Assembly (NCBI GenBank): GCA_041389565.1
Contig: JAWKRP010000004.1
Coordinates: forward strand, 372,001 to 436,000
DNA length: 64,000 nucleotides
Direction: 5' to 3'
Origin: JACKEQ01 sp041389565
GTDB lineage: Bacteria; Myxococcota_A; UBA796; GCA-2862545
Position numbers and translations under genes: made by a program. Shown here in pieces: positions 1-9,160 of the stretch. Below the pieces are notes generated by a model. It was not told where the DNA came from. It worked only from the letters and a program-made list of their open reading frames with translations, and ran no database searches. Positions within the stretch are counted from its first letter, which is position 1, and every line of letters starts with the position of its first letter.

Positions 1-1
1 A

Positions 2-1039
2 GGCCTGACCACCATCGACAGCCCGATGGACTGCGAGGGGGGCTCGTACCGCATCGGCCGCGCGCGCATCCACGACGACCACCCCCACAACATGGTGACC
101 GTCAGCGAGGTGCTGAAGTACTCGAGCAACATCGGCTCCGCGAAGCTCGCGCTGAAGCTCGGAGCCGAGCGCTTCACGGACTACATGAAGAAGTTCGGCT
201 TCACGCGCCGCACCGGCATCCCGCTCCCCGGGGAGCGCGCGGGCATCATCCGGTCGCCGGAGCGCATCCGTCCGATCGAGCTCGCGACCAGCTCGTACGG
301 GCAGGGGATGACCGTCACGCCGCTCCAGATCGCGTCGGCCACCGCCACCATCGCGAACGGAGGCGTGCGCATGCAGCCCCGGCTCGTGTCGCGCATCGAA
401 GACGTGCACGGCGTGGCCGAGCTCATCCAGACGCCCACGGCCGAAGCGCGCGTCATCAGCGAGCGCACTGCCCGCGACGTGACGCGAGCGATGGTCACGG
501 TCACGGAGCCCGGTGGAACCGCGACGCGAGCGAAGGTGCCCGGCTACCAGGTCGCCGGGAAGACCGGCACGGCCGAGAAGGTCGTCGACGGGAAGTACAG
601 CGCGTCCGCGCGCATCGGGTCGTTCATGGGCTTCCTGCCCGCCGACGACCCCGAGATCGTCGTGGTCGTCACGGTCGATCAGCCGCAGAAGGGGAGCCGG
701 TACGGCGGCTCGGTCGCGGGTCCGGCATTCGCCGAGCTCGGGGCCGAGGCCATGCGGTACCTGAACATCCCGCCCGACCCCGCCCTGCTGGGCGATGCGC
801 CGGCTGCGGTCGCCACCCTGGAGCCCGTCGAGGACGAGGGTCCGGTGCGGATGGCCTGGAGTGGCTCGGCATGGACGGTCCCGGACTTCGGCGGCCGCTC
901 GGTGCGTGAGGTGCTGAGAGGCGTGCAGGGCACGGGTCTCGGCCTCGATCTCGAAGGGTCCGGCGTGGTCGTCGCGCAGGCCCCGCCCCCCGGCGCGCAC
1001 CTGGCGCCCGGCGAGAAGGTGTCCGTCACCTTCCAGTGA
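2..1039 (+). CDS. ftsI: Peptidoglycan transpeptidase FtsI (PBP3-type), 5' end missing
   Basis: This is the C-terminal part of a class B penicillin-binding protein that cross-links septal peptidoglycan in the periplasm. The open frame runs in from the left edge, so the membrane anchor, dimerisation domain and the catalytic SxxK motif lie outside the window. Two transpeptidase motifs are present: SSN at 122-130 and KTGT at 560-571. The last 55 or so codons form a PASTA-like domain (VPDFGGRSVREVL, then a PPPG turn and a closing VTF strand). A C-terminal PASTA domain is common in FtsI/SpoVD-type proteins of deltaproteobacteria and Firmicutes but is absent from E. coli FtsI. It heads the dcw gene series and is separated from murE by 384 bp. 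Identity as the septal PBP rests on the motifs and on the location. Confidence 0.93.
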   Translation, partial: GLTTIDSPMDCEGGSYRIGRARIHDDHPHNMVTVSEVLKYSSNIGSAKLALKLGAERFTDYMKKFGFTRRTGIPLPGERAGIIRSPERIRPIELATSSYGQGMTVTPLQIASATATIANGGVRMQPRLVSRIEDVHGVAELIQTPTAEARVISERTARDVTRAMVTVTEPGGTATRAKVPGYQVAGKTGTAEKVVDGKYSASARIGSFMGFLPADDPEIVVVVTVDQPQKGSRYGGSVAGPAFAELGAEAMRYLNIPPDPALLGDAPAAVATLEPVEDEGPVRMAWSGSAWTVPDFGGRSVREVLRGVQGTGLGLDLEGSGVVVAQAPPPGAHLAPGEKVSVTFQ

Positions 1040-1055
1040 GCTTTGACAACCTCTC

Positions 1056-1078
1056 CCCCCTGCCCGGACGGGTGGGGG
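1056..1078 (+). terminator. Hairpin downstream of ftsI
   Basis: CCCCC-TG-CCC at 1056-1065 pairs with GGG-T-GGGGG at 1070-1078 around a GGAC loop, with wobble or imperfect pairing in the middle. It starts 17 bp after the ftsI stop codon. There is no T-tract, so it may only attenuate transcription or work together with a factor. Confidence 0.35.
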
Positions 1079-1300
1079 CTCTCGCGACCCGCACCTCCTC
1101 CGGAGGTGGAGCACGCTGGGGATCGGCCCGCCTGCCGTCCCGAATCGTTCCCCCGATTCACGGACCGCCCGACCCACAGTCCCGTGCCAGTACGAAGTGT
1201 CCGAACGCCCCGCGACCCTCGTGAGCCCCCACCGTCCTGGCCCTCCCCCCGGGGTCGAGAGGTCGACGACGCGCGTGTGCGAGCACGTACAGATCTTTGC

Positions 1301-1329
1301 TTGTGGTCGGGATCCTGCCCCGATAAGAT
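1301..1329 (+). promoter_or_regulatory. Possible sigma-70 promoter upstream of murE
   Basis: TTGTGG (1301-1306) and TAAGAT (1324-1329) are 17 bp apart, in the least GC-rich part of the ftsI-murE gap, about 95 bp before the murE ATG. The match to consensus is partial (3/6 and 4/6). It would let murE-ftsW be transcribed separately from ftsI. Confidence 0.35.
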
Positions 1330-1423
1330 CCTGACGCGTCCTGCACTTCCCCCGCAGGTCCACCCCTCCTCCCGCTCGCTCGCACCCTCCCGCTCGCCGC
1401 CTCCCCCGGCTCCCGGCTCTCCC

Positions 1424-2878
1424 ATGAAGCTGTCCCACCTGCTGGACCTCCTCGAGGCCCAGGGATTCCAGGTCGATCGGTCTGCGATCGCAGCCGCTGA
1501 CGCACCTTCGGTCCGCTCCGTGACCCGCGACTCCCGCGAGGTCTCCGACGACACCGCGTTCGTGGCCATCGTGGGCGGAAAGACCGACGGGCACGACTTC
1601 GTCGCGGGCCTGACGCGCGGAGTGGCCTTCGTGGAGCGGCCCGTCGAAGCCTCCATCCCCGTGGTGCGGGTCGACGACACCAAGCGGGTGCTCGCCCACA
1701 TCGCGGCCGAGCTCGCGGGTCACCCGGCGCGCGATGTGAAGGTGGTGGGCGTCACCGGGACCAACGGCAAGACCACCGTCACGACGCTCGCGGAGCACGC
1801 GCTCGAACACCTCGGCATCCGGAGCGGCCGCATCGGCACGACCGGGAACGCCATCGCCGGCGTGGCGCGGTCCACGAGCTTCACGACCCCCGAAGCCCAC
1901 CTGCTCCAGCCGCTGCTGGCGGAGATGCGCGACGCGGGCGTGGAGGTCGCGCTCATGGAGGTCTCGTCCATCGGGCTCGCGCAGCGCCGCGTGGACGCCG
2001 TGCCGTTCCATCTCGGCGTGTTCACGAACCTCACGCGGGATCACCTCGACTTCCACGGCACGATGGAGGCCTACCGCGACGCGAAGGCCGTGCTGTTCGA
2101 GCGTCTGCGCGAGCCCGGCGGCTTCCCGCGCGCCCTGCTGTGTGCCGACGACCCGGAGTGGCGCAGCCTGCGTCCGCCGGCGGACTGCTGGACCTACGGC
2201 TTCAGCCCGTCCGACCTCCACATCACCCGCGCCGACATGACGATGGCGGGCCTCGTGCTCGACGTCGACACCCCGCTCGGTCCCGCGCACGTCCGCAGCA
2301 CGCTCGTCGGACGCCACAACGCGCTCAACCTCGTGGCCGCGCTCGGGATCTGCCTGTGCTGCGGGGTCTCGCTCGACGCTGCGGTCCGTGCCCTCGGCGC
2401 GATCGAAGGGGCGCCCGGTCGCCTCGAGACCGTCCCGAACGACCGCGGCCTGCTCGTGGTCGTCGACTACGCGCACTCGGACGACGCGCTCGCGACGGTC
2501 CTCCCGGTGGTGTCCGAGCTCGTGGAGGGCGACACCTGGGTGGTGTTCGGGTGCGGAGGCGACCGCGACCGCGGCAAGCGCCCGCGCATGGGTGCCGTGG
2601 CCGAGCGCCTGGCGGACCACGTGGTGCTCACGTCCGACAACCCCCGGAGCGAGCCGCCCGCAGCCATCCTCGCGGAGATCCGGTCCGGCATGACGGCCGA
2701 TCCCGCCGGCACGTTCGAAGACCGCGCGCAGGCCATCGCCTGGACGCTCGCACGCGCGAAGCCCGGCGACGCCGTGGTGATCGCGGGCAAGGGCCACGAG
2801 ACGACTCAGGAGACGGCGGGCGTGAAGCGCCCGTTCGACGATCGACAGGTGGCCCGCGCCGCCCTGGAGGCGCTGTGA
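1424..2878 (+). CDS. murE: UDP-MurNAc-L-Ala-D-Glu:meso-diaminopimelate ligase MurE
   Basis: This cytoplasmic ATP-dependent ligase adds the third amino acid of the peptidoglycan stem peptide. The 484-residue length is normal for the family. The ATP-binding GTNGKTT lies at residues 112-118, and DNPR at 405-408 (followed by SE) is the signature that selects meso-diaminopimelate, so the wall should be of the DAP type typical of Gram-negatives. The ATG at 1424 was chosen because MurE similarity (MKLSHLLDLLE) begins there. Open frame continues upstream, but it reads as non-coding. No strong Shine-Dalgarno sequence is seen directly upstream. The stop codon overlaps the murF GTG by 4 bp (GTGA), which suggests translational coupling. 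Confidence 0.96.
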   Translation: MKLSHLLDLLEAQGFQVDRSAIAAADAPSVRSVTRDSREVSDDTAFVAIVGGKTDGHDFVAGLTRGVAFVERPVEASIPVVRVDDTKRVLAHIAAELAGHPARDVKVVGVTGTNGKTTVTTLAEHALEHLGIRSGRIGTTGNAIAGVARSTSFTTPEAHLLQPLLAEMRDAGVEVALMEVSSIGLAQRRVDAVPFHLGVFTNLTRDHLDFHGTMEAYRDAKAVLFERLREPGGFPRALLCADDPEWRSLRPPADCWTYGFSPSDLHITRADMTMAGLVLDVDTPLGPAHVRSTLVGRHNALNLVAALGICLCCGVSLDAAVRALGAIEGAPGRLETVPNDRGLLVVVDYAHSDDALATVLPVVSELVEGDTWVVFGCGGDRDRGKRPRMGAVAERLADHVVLTSDNPRSEPPAAILAEIRSGMTADPAGTFEDRAQAIAWTLARAKPGDAVVIAGKGHETTQETAGVKRPFDDRQVARAALEAL

Positions 2879-4230
2879 AGTTCGACGCGACCACGTTGGC
2901 CGAGGCGATGGGGGGCACGCTCCTCCGGGACGGTCCCGCAGGCCCGGTGCTCACCGACACCCGCACGCTCGTGCCGGGCTGCTGGTTCCTGGCGCTGAAG
3001 GGCGAGCGGTTCGACGGGCACGACCACGTCGAGAAGGCGCTCGAAGCCGGGGCCGTGGGGTGCATCGTGTCGCGCGTCGACCCCGCGTGGACCGGGGGAA
3101 TCGTGCGGGTGCAGAACACGGAGCGCGCGCTGCAGGACCTCGGACGGTTCGCCCGTCGCGCGTTCACCGGTCCGGTGGTCGGGCTGACCGGCAGCTCCGG
3201 GAAGACCACGACCCGCGCGCTCACCGCGCTCGCGCTGTCGCCGCTCGGCGAGGTCCACCAGACCGTGGGCAACCTCAACAACCACCTCGGCGTACCGATG
3301 ACGCTGGTCGCGACCCCGCCCGAAGCGGCTGCGATGGTCGTCGAGATGGGCACCTCGTCGCCCGGAGAGATCCGGTTCCTCGCCGAGCTCGCCGAGCCCG
3401 ACATCCGCCTGATCGTGAACGTGGGCCCGGCGCACCTCGAAGAGCTCGGTGGGCTCGAAGGGGTCGCGTTCGAGAAGGGCTCGATCTTCCGGACGGCCCA
3501 GCCCGGCGACACGGTCATCGTGAACGCCGACGACCCGTTCGTGCGCGCCATGGAGGTGTCCGACGGCGTCCGGCGCATCACCGTGGGCACTTCGGAGGGC
3601 TGCGACCTCCGCCTCGCGAGCATCGAGCCGCACGTGACGGAGTTCGAGACGCGCGTTCGATTCGAGACGCCCGAGGGCCCCGTGATGGCGGCCCTCCCGA
3701 TGTTCGGCGAGCACTTCGCGATGGACGCCGGCCTGGCGCTCGGCGCGGCCTGGGCGGCAGGTGCGGACCTGAAGGCCGCTGCGGCCGCGATGTCGAAGTA
3801 CGAGACGGTCGGGATGCGCATGCGGATCGAGCAGCTCTCGGGCGACGTGCGGGTGTTCAACGACGCGTACAACGCGAACCCGGCATCGATGAAGGCCTCC
3901 CTGGACGCGTTCGCGAGGATGCCGGGGCGCCGCGCGGCCGTGCTGGGCGACATGTACGAGCTGGGGGCACGCGAGCAGCGCTACCACGACGAGCTCGTGG
4001 CGTACGCCGACGGCCTCGGGCTCGAGCTGCTCGTGCTGATCGGCGAGCGGATGGGGCGCGCGGCCGCCTCCGCCGTGCAGACGGAGACGTGGTCGAGCAC
4101 CGACCAGGCCGACGCGGGCCGCCGCCTGTCGGCATGGCTGATGCAAGGCGACCAGGTGCTCGTGAAGGGCTCACGTGGGGCCCGCACCGAAAAAGTCCTC
4201 GACGCGCTGCGCGTCGCGCGGGAGTCCTGA
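2875..4230 (+). CDS. murF: UDP-MurNAc-tripeptide--D-Ala-D-Ala ligase MurF
   Basis: MurF joins the D-Ala-D-Ala dipeptide to the UDP-MurNAc-tripeptide made by MurE, which completes the cytoplasmic pentapeptide precursor. The 451-residue product has the Mur-ligase P-loop GSSGKTT at residues 106-112, the NLNNHLGVP segment typical of MurF, and a C-terminal domain with NDAYNANP. The start is a GTG overlapping the murE stop, which gives the protein the expected N-terminus (VKFDATTLAEAMGG). The gene overlaps mraY by 1 bp (TGATG). It belongs to the same tight operon as murE, mraY, murD and ftsW. Confidence 0.96.
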   Translation: MKFDATTLAEAMGGTLLRDGPAGPVLTDTRTLVPGCWFLALKGERFDGHDHVEKALEAGAVGCIVSRVDPAWTGGIVRVQNTERALQDLGRFARRAFTGPVVGLTGSSGKTTTRALTALALSPLGEVHQTVGNLNNHLGVPMTLVATPPEAAAMVVEMGTSSPGEIRFLAELAEPDIRLIVNVGPAHLEELGGLEGVAFEKGSIFRTAQPGDTVIVNADDPFVRAMEVSDGVRRITVGTSEGCDLRLASIEPHVTEFETRVRFETPEGPVMAALPMFGEHFAMDAGLALGAAWAAGADLKAAAAAMSKYETVGMRMRIEQLSGDVRVFNDAYNANPASMKASLDAFARMPGRRAAVLGDMYELGAREQRYHDELVAYADGLGLELLVLIGERMGRAAASAVQTETWSSTDQADAGRRLSAWLMQGDQVLVKGSRGARTEKVLDALRVARES

Positions 4231-5420
4231 TGTTCTACCACCTGTTCGTCGATCCGGGCCCGCTGGCCGAAGTGCTGCCGGGGACCAACGTGTTCCGGTA
4301 CATCAGCTTCCGCACGGCCTGGGGCCTGATCAGCGCCCTCGTGCTCGCCTACCTCGTCTTCCCGCCGTTCATCGCCTGGATGAAGCAGCAGAAGATGAAC
4401 CAGATCATCCGCACCGACGGGCCGGAGAGCCACCTCCTGAACAAGGTCGGCACGCCCACCATGGGCGGCGTGTGCATCCTGTTCGGCATCCTCGTGTCCA
4501 CGCTGCTCTGGGGGCGCTTCGACGCGCCGGCCCCGGCCGCGGCGGGAACGCTCCTGTACGGCATGGGCGACGGCTTCCTCGCGCGCGTGCTCCGGTCGCA
4601 GGTGGGCATGGTGCTCATCGTGATGCTCGGGTACGGCGGCATCGGGCTGTACGACGACTGGAAGAAGGTGATGTACCAGTCGGCCGACGGGCTCGCGGGC
4701 CGCTGGAAGCTCGTGCTGCAGACCGCCATCGGCGGCGGGGTGGTCGCGTGGGCCTACGCGACGGGCGTGGTCGACGCCACGCTGCCGTTCCCGTTCGTGA
4801 AGCAGGGCGCCATCGACCTCGCGCACCTGTGGGACGGCGCTCCTCCGCAGCTCGGCTGGATCTACGTGGCGTTCGCGCTGTTCCTGCTGGTGGGTGCGAG
4901 CAACGCAGTGAACCTGACGGACGGCCTCGACGGCCTCGCGATCGGGCCCGTCATGACGAGCGCTGCGACGTATGGCGTGCTCGGGTACCTCGGCGGGAAC
5001 ACGAAGTTCGCGGAGTACCTCGGCATCGCGTACGTCAGCGGGGCCGGGGAGCTCACCGTGCTCTCGTTCGCCATCGTCGGCGCCGGGCTCGGGTTCCTCT
5101 GGTACAACGCCTATCCTGCCCAGGTGTTCATGGGCGATGTGGGCTCGCTCTCGCTCGGGGGCACGCTGGCAGCCCTCGCCGTGTTCACGAAGCACGAGAT
5201 CCTGCTCGCCATCGTCGGCGGCATCTTCGTGCTCGAGACGCTGTCGGTCATCATCCAGGTCGTCAGCTTCAAGACCACCGGCAAGCGCGTGTTCGCGATG
5301 GCCCCGATCCACCACCACTACGAGAAGAAGGGCTGGAGCGAGCCCAAGATCATCGTGCGGTTCTGGATCCTGTCCATCATCCTCGCGCTCGTCGCCCTGT
5401 CGACGCTGAAGCTGCGCTGA
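4230..5420 (+). CDS. mraY: Phospho-MurNAc-pentapeptide transferase MraY
   Basis: This integral membrane enzyme transfers phospho-MurNAc-pentapeptide to undecaprenyl phosphate to form lipid I. The 396-residue product is within the family range (about 320-400) and has the expected set of hydrophobic helices. Active-site signatures are visible: the Asp pair at 142-143 in YDDWKK, NLTDGLDG at 228-235, and the HHH motif at 361-363. The ATG shares one base with the murF stop, and the stop shares one base with the murD ATG. The unusually long stretch before the first transmembrane helix (about 25 residues with FRYISFRTAWG) is also typical of Gram-negative MraY. Confidence 0.97.
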   Translation: MFYHLFVDPGPLAEVLPGTNVFRYISFRTAWGLISALVLAYLVFPPFIAWMKQQKMNQIIRTDGPESHLLNKVGTPTMGGVCILFGILVSTLLWGRFDAPAPAAAGTLLYGMGDGFLARVLRSQVGMVLIVMLGYGGIGLYDDWKKVMYQSADGLAGRWKLVLQTAIGGGVVAWAYATGVVDATLPFPFVKQGAIDLAHLWDGAPPQLGWIYVAFALFLLVGASNAVNLTDGLDGLAIGPVMTSAATYGVLGYLGGNTKFAEYLGIAYVSGAGELTVLSFAIVGAGLGFLWYNAYPAQVFMGDVGSLSLGGTLAALAVFTKHEILLAIVGGIFVLETLSVIIQVVSFKTTGKRVFAMAPIHHHYEKKGWSEPKIIVRFWILSIILALVALSTLKLR

Positions 5421-6733
5421 TGGGCTCCGGTCCTGCCGTCGTGATGGGGCTCGGCGCGTCCGGGCTCGCGGCCATCGACCTGCTGAAGCGGGTCGGGTGG
5501 TCGCCCATCGTCGGTGTGGACGTGCGCCCGGGGCTCGCCCCCATCGAGGGTGTGGAGCTGCAGCTCGGGCCGCACCGTCGCGAGACGTTCGTGTCCGCGG
5601 GCCTCATCGTGGTGAGCCCGGGTGTTCCGCCCACGCAGCCCGACCTGTCGGCGGCACGCGACGCGGGTGTCGAGATCCTGGGGGAGATCGGGCTCGCCGA
5701 CCGGTATGCGCTCGACCCCGACGTGCCGCGCGTCGGCATCACGGGCACGAACGGCAAGTCGACCGTCACGCACTTCACGGGCCAGCTGCTCACGGCGCTC
5801 GGACGGAACCCGTTCGTGGGCGGGAACCTCGGGAACCCGGCCTGCAACGCCGACCTCGCAGACCATCGAGCGTACGTGCTCGAGCTGTCGAGCTACCAGC
5901 TGGAAGCGGCCGGAGACCTGCGCTGTGACGTGGGGCTCATCCTGAACCTCACGCCCGACCACCTCGCGCGGCACGGCGACATGGCGGGCTACGCCGACGC
6001 GAAGTGCCGGCTGTTCCGGAACGCGCGGCCCGACGACGTGTGCGTGCTCCCCATCGACGATGCGTGGCTCACGGACGCCCGCGCGGGCACCCGCGGAGAG
6101 CGCGCCTGGCTCGGGGGCTCGCCCGGGGTGGTGCGCGATGGGGCCGTCGTGGACGTGGTGCGCGGAGACGCGTCTGCGCGCTTCGACCTCTCCGGGTTCA
6201 CCGTGCCGGGGGAGCACAACCGCGACAATGCCGCCGCCGCGCTGTTCGCGGCCTGGGTGCTCACGGGCGACGTGGACGGCCTCCAGGCCGCCGTTCCCGG
6301 GCTCACGGCGCTCGCGCACCGCATGCAGGTGATCCCCACGGACGACGGGCTCGTGTGGGTGAACGACAGCAAGTCGACGAACATCGACTCCACGCTGGCC
6401 GCGCTCCGCGGGCGTACCGAGCGCACCCTCCTGCTGCTCGGCGGCCAGTGGAAGGGGGCGGGCTTCACGGCGCTCGTGCCGCACCTCGGCCCCGTGCACA
6501 CGATCGTCTGCTACGGCGAGAACGGGCCCGACATCGCGAACGAGCTCACGAGCGCGGGCATCGCGGTGCTCGAGACCTCCGAGCTGCCCGCGGCCGTCGA
6601 CCTCGCGCGCCTGCTCGCCTCTCCCGGCGACCACATCCTGCTGTCGCCCGGGTGCGCCAGCTTCGACCAGTTCGACAACTTCGAGCATCGCGGACGCACG
6701 TTCGCCGCGCTCGCCGTCCGGAGATCTCCCTGA
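5420..6733 (+). CDS. murD: UDP-MurNAc-L-alanine:D-glutamate ligase MurD
   Basis: MurD adds D-glutamate to UDP-MurNAc-L-Ala in the cytoplasm. The 437-residue protein starts with a Rossmann-like segment (VVMGLGASGLAA), carries the ligase P-loop GTNGKS at residues 109-114, then LSSYQLE and the NDSKSTN motif that contacts the acyl-phosphate intermediate. All are expected for MurD. Start and stop each overlap the neighbouring dcw gene by one base (TGATG). No anomaly was seen. Confidence 0.96.
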   Translation: MGSGPAVVMGLGASGLAAIDLLKRVGWSPIVGVDVRPGLAPIEGVELQLGPHRRETFVSAGLIVVSPGVPPTQPDLSAARDAGVEILGEIGLADRYALDPDVPRVGITGTNGKSTVTHFTGQLLTALGRNPFVGGNLGNPACNADLADHRAYVLELSSYQLEAAGDLRCDVGLILNLTPDHLARHGDMAGYADAKCRLFRNARPDDVCVLPIDDAWLTDARAGTRGERAWLGGSPGVVRDGAVVDVVRGDASARFDLSGFTVPGEHNRDNAAAALFAAWVLTGDVDGLQAAVPGLTALAHRMQVIPTDDGLVWVNDSKSTNIDSTLAALRGRTERTLLLLGGQWKGAGFTALVPHLGPVHTIVCYGENGPDIANELTSAGIAVLETSELPAAVDLARLLASPGDHILLSPGCASFDQFDNFEHRGRTFAALAVRRSP

Positions 6734-7884
6734 TGGAACGCCAGACCCGCTCGCTCGATTGGCCCCTGCTCGTGCTCTACGGAGTGCTCGCCGGGTTCGG
6801 TCTGCTGATGATCCTGTCGGCCAGCTCGCTGGAAGCGGACGCTGAGTACGGGAACGCGCTGCGCTACGTCACGCGCCAGGCGGCCGGCATCGCGGGCGGC
6901 TGCGCGATCTCCGCGGCCCTGCTGATGGCGCCCGTGAGCTGGCTCCGCAAGGCCATCTGGCCGGTGTTCGTGCTCGCCCTCCTCGGCCTGCTCATGGTGC
7001 TCACCCCGCTCGCGCACACGGCGAACGGCGCGACGCGCTGGTTCCGGCTCGGCCCCGTGAACGTGCAGCCGTCGGAGTTCATGAAGATCGCCCTCGTGCT
7101 GGGCTACGCGCACTACCTCGCGCTGAACGAGGGGCGCCTGAAGGACAACGCCGTCCTCCTCGTGTCGGCGGTCCTCCTCGTGCTGCCCGTGCTGTGCATC
7201 CTGCCGCAGAAGGACTTCGGAACCACGGTCATCCTGTTCGGGCTCTCGGGCGTGCTGCTGTTCGTCGCGGGGCTCGCGTGGCGCTGGGTCCTCACGTTCA
7301 TCGGGCTCGTCGGGGCCGCGCTGACCGGGCTCGTGCTCATCGAGCCGTACCGGATGCAGCGCCTGGTGAGCTTCGTCGACCCCTTCGCGGACCAGAGCGG
7401 CGCCGGGTACCAGGTGGTGCAGGGCTGGATCGCGCTCGCCACGGGCGGGCTGTTCGGACAGGGGCTCGCGTCCGGGGTCGCCCAGCGCGGGTTCCTCCCG
7501 GAGGCGCACACCGACTTCATCTCGGCGGTCGTGGGCGAGGAGCTCGGCGCCATCGGATGGTCCGTGATGGTGCTCCTGCTGCTCGGCATCGTGTGGCGGG
7601 CCCTCGTCATCGCGTCGCGCGCGAAGGACCTGTTCGGGATGCTCACGGCCACGGGCCTCGCCGCGCTCCTCGGCGCGCAGTGCATCATCAACCTGGGCGT
7701 CGTGGGCGGCGTGATGCCGAACAAGGGACTGGTGCTCCCGTTCCTGTCCTACGGCGCGTCGGCGGTGCTCGCCCACACCCTGATCGTGGGCATCCTGCTG
7801 AAGATCTCGCTCGACGCGGAGCCGGCGCCGGTGGCGGCGAAGACCCCCGAGAAGGACGTGCCGAAGGGCGCCCTGGCGTTCTGA
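6733..7884 (+). CDS. ftsW: Septal peptidoglycan glycosyltransferase FtsW
   Basis: FtsW is the SEDS-family polytopic membrane protein that polymerises lipid II at the septum in complex with FtsI. The 383-residue product has about ten hydrophobic segments and SEDS signatures: RWFRLGPVNVQPSEF in the first third, KDFGTT, and PEAHTDFISAVVGEELG around residues 256-272. The C-terminal tail is short and charged. The ATG overlaps the murD stop by one base. This is the last gene of the first + strand block. In most dcw clusters murG follows directly, but here the next gene runs in the opposite direction. Confidence 0.96.
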   Translation: MERQTRSLDWPLLVLYGVLAGFGLLMILSASSLEADAEYGNALRYVTRQAAGIAGGCAISAALLMAPVSWLRKAIWPVFVLALLGLLMVLTPLAHTANGATRWFRLGPVNVQPSEFMKIALVLGYAHYLALNEGRLKDNAVLLVSAVLLVLPVLCILPQKDFGTTVILFGLSGVLLFVAGLAWRWVLTFIGLVGAALTGLVLIEPYRMQRLVSFVDPFADQSGAGYQVVQGWIALATGGLFGQGLASGVAQRGFLPEAHTDFISAVVGEELGAIGWSVMVLLLLGIVWRALVIASRAKDLFGMLTATGLAALLGAQCIINLGVVGGVMPNKGLVLPFLSYGASAVLAHTLIVGILLKISLDAEPAPVAAKTPEKDVPKGALAF

Positions 7885-7894
7885 AGCGCGGGCG

Positions 7895-9160
7895 TCAGCG
7901 CAGCTCGAGCGCGTCGAACGCGACGTTCGTGCTCGTGTCGGCCGCGACGGTGAGCGTCCACGGGGGCGGCTGGAACGCGTCGACCGGGAACTTCCGGACC
8001 TCGAACCGCAGCCACACGGTGCTCCCGGCCCATGGCGAGAGGTCGACGACGGCGTCGGTCCACGGGATGCAGCGCAGGGTGCCGCAGGTCACGACCTCGG
8101 CAGGGTCCATCGACCAGACCTCGGTTCGCGTGCCCTCGGCGTCGACGACCGTGAGGGAGGCGAGGTCGGGCGCGTACCAGGCGTCGAGCGCGTAGGCGAA
8201 CGCGAGCTCGGTGACGTCGACGGGAACGTCGAGCTCGCCGACCAACACGCCGTCGTGCAGGAACTCGGCGCAGTACTCGCCTTCGGCGGGGTCGCGCAGC
8301 GAGTCGCCCAGCCGCACGTCGCCGTGGGAGGCCCAGCCGTCGCCGGTCTCGAAGCCGAGGTCGTCGGAGGCGAGACCGGGGAATGCGCGGACCTGCCCGA
8401 CGTCCGCGACGATGGGGTTCCCGGACAGATCGACGAGGTCGGCGTCGAGGGCGACCGTCGTTCCCCAGTCGAGCAGGACGGCGTCGGCGCGCAGGCCCAG
8501 CAGCACGCCGCCGGGACCCGTGCTGCGGACGAGCGGGGCGTCGGACCCGTCGAGACCGACCTCCTGGGGCCGTGCGGGCTCGGAGAGGGCCACGACAACG
8601 GGGTCGGTGGGGAGCAGGTCTGCGGAGAGCGCGGCCGTTCCGGGCTCGTCGTCGAGTCGGAGGTCGACTGCGAACGGCGAGTCGGCCGGGGGAGCCATGG
8701 GGAATGCGTACTGGACGGTGCCGCTCAGGACGCCTCCGGTGGCCGCGACCCCGCCCGTCAGCCGGATCTCGAGCTCCCTGAACACGAGCGTCCGATTCCA
8801 CTCGGGGTGATGGGAGAGGGGGACCTGGGCGGTGCCGCAGGACAGACGGTTCCCGTCGCGCTCGCACGGGACCTCGACCGCCTCGCGCGCACCGGAGGGG
8901 AGCTCGGTCACCGGCTCGTCCGCGAGGTTGGCGCTGATCAGCACGCCCCGGCGCGTGGGGGCGATCTGGAGGTGCGTGACCCCGGCCGACGAGGGGACGT
9001 CGGTGACGAAGCCCTTCGAGAAGGCCCGCATCGGCGAGGCTCCCGCGCTGCCCGGGCCGCAGTCGTCGCCTGCGCACGGGTCGTCGGACGGGTCGAACGC
9101 GGGCGGAGCCGTGCTCGCTGGGTCGGGAGTGGAGCAGGCCAGAGCGAGGAGGACGAGCAT
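7895..9160 (-). CDS. Predicted lipoprotein in the murG position
   Basis: A hypothetical lipoprotein of about 421 residues. The ATG at 9160 was chosen because it is preceded by a GGAG Shine-Dalgarno sequence and starts a clean lipoprotein signal (MLVLLALAC, lipidated Cys 9, Ser at +2). A longer frame from 9199 would add 13 residues in front. After the signal comes a Pro/Asp-rich linker, then a region with Ig/big-domain character (an AVLLDWGTTVALD strand pattern), and a C-terminal section with alternating strands and conserved aromatics (WSMDPAEV, WTDAVVDLSPWAG, VWLRFEVRKF) that looks like a jelly-roll domain. No enzymatic motif was found. It is antisense to the surrounding dcw genes and occupies the space where murG normally lies, so it was probably inserted there. 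Confidence 0.8.
   Translation of the reverse strand: MLVLLALACSTPDPASTAPPAFDPSDDPCAGDDCGPGSAGASPMRAFSKGFVTDVPSSAGVTHLQIAPTRRGVLISANLADEPVTELPSGAREAVEVPCERDGNRLSCGTAQVPLSHHPEWNRTLVFRELEIRLTGGVAATGGVLSGTVQYAFPMAPPADSPFAVDLRLDDEPGTAALSADLLPTDPVVVALSEPARPQEVGLDGSDAPLVRSTGPGGVLLGLRADAVLLDWGTTVALDADLVDLSGNPIVADVGQVRAFPGLASDDLGFETGDGWASHGDVRLGDSLRDPAEGEYCAEFLHDGVLVGELDVPVDVTELAFAYALDAWYAPDLASLTVVDAEGTRTEVWSMDPAEVVTCGTLRCIPWTDAVVDLSPWAGSTVWLRFEVRKFPVDAFQPPPWTLTVAADTSTNVAFDALELR

Larger units (their letters stand above)
1040..1423. other. Gene-free gap between ftsI and murE
   Basis: These 384 bp hold no convincing gene. The murE frame is open through most of the gap, but its translation here is rich in P, R and S, with no similarity to MurE, so it is read as leader DNA. 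The gap contains a GC-rich hairpin just after ftsI, the sequence CGAAGTGTCC near 1194 (also found in the ftsQ leader) and a less GC-rich stretch at about 1290-1330 with promoter-like hexamers. A TTGACA lies at 1043-1048, but there is no -10 at a suitable distance. Confidence 0.6.

Noticed and set aside
1043..1048. Perfect -35 box TTGACA after ftsI
   Set aside because: No -10-like hexamer lies 15-19 bp downstream; the region there is the GC-rich hairpin.
2409..2422. A third regulatory copy of GGGCGCCCGGTCGC inside murE
   Set aside because: It encodes the conserved Gly-Ala-Pro-Gly-Arg of MurE with normal codons and has no paired partner 21 bp away.
2628..5318. Long open reading frames antisense to murE, murF and mraY
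   Set aside because: High GC makes antisense frames stay open. Their translations are rich in R, H and A with no domain, and the + strand genes are clearly identified.
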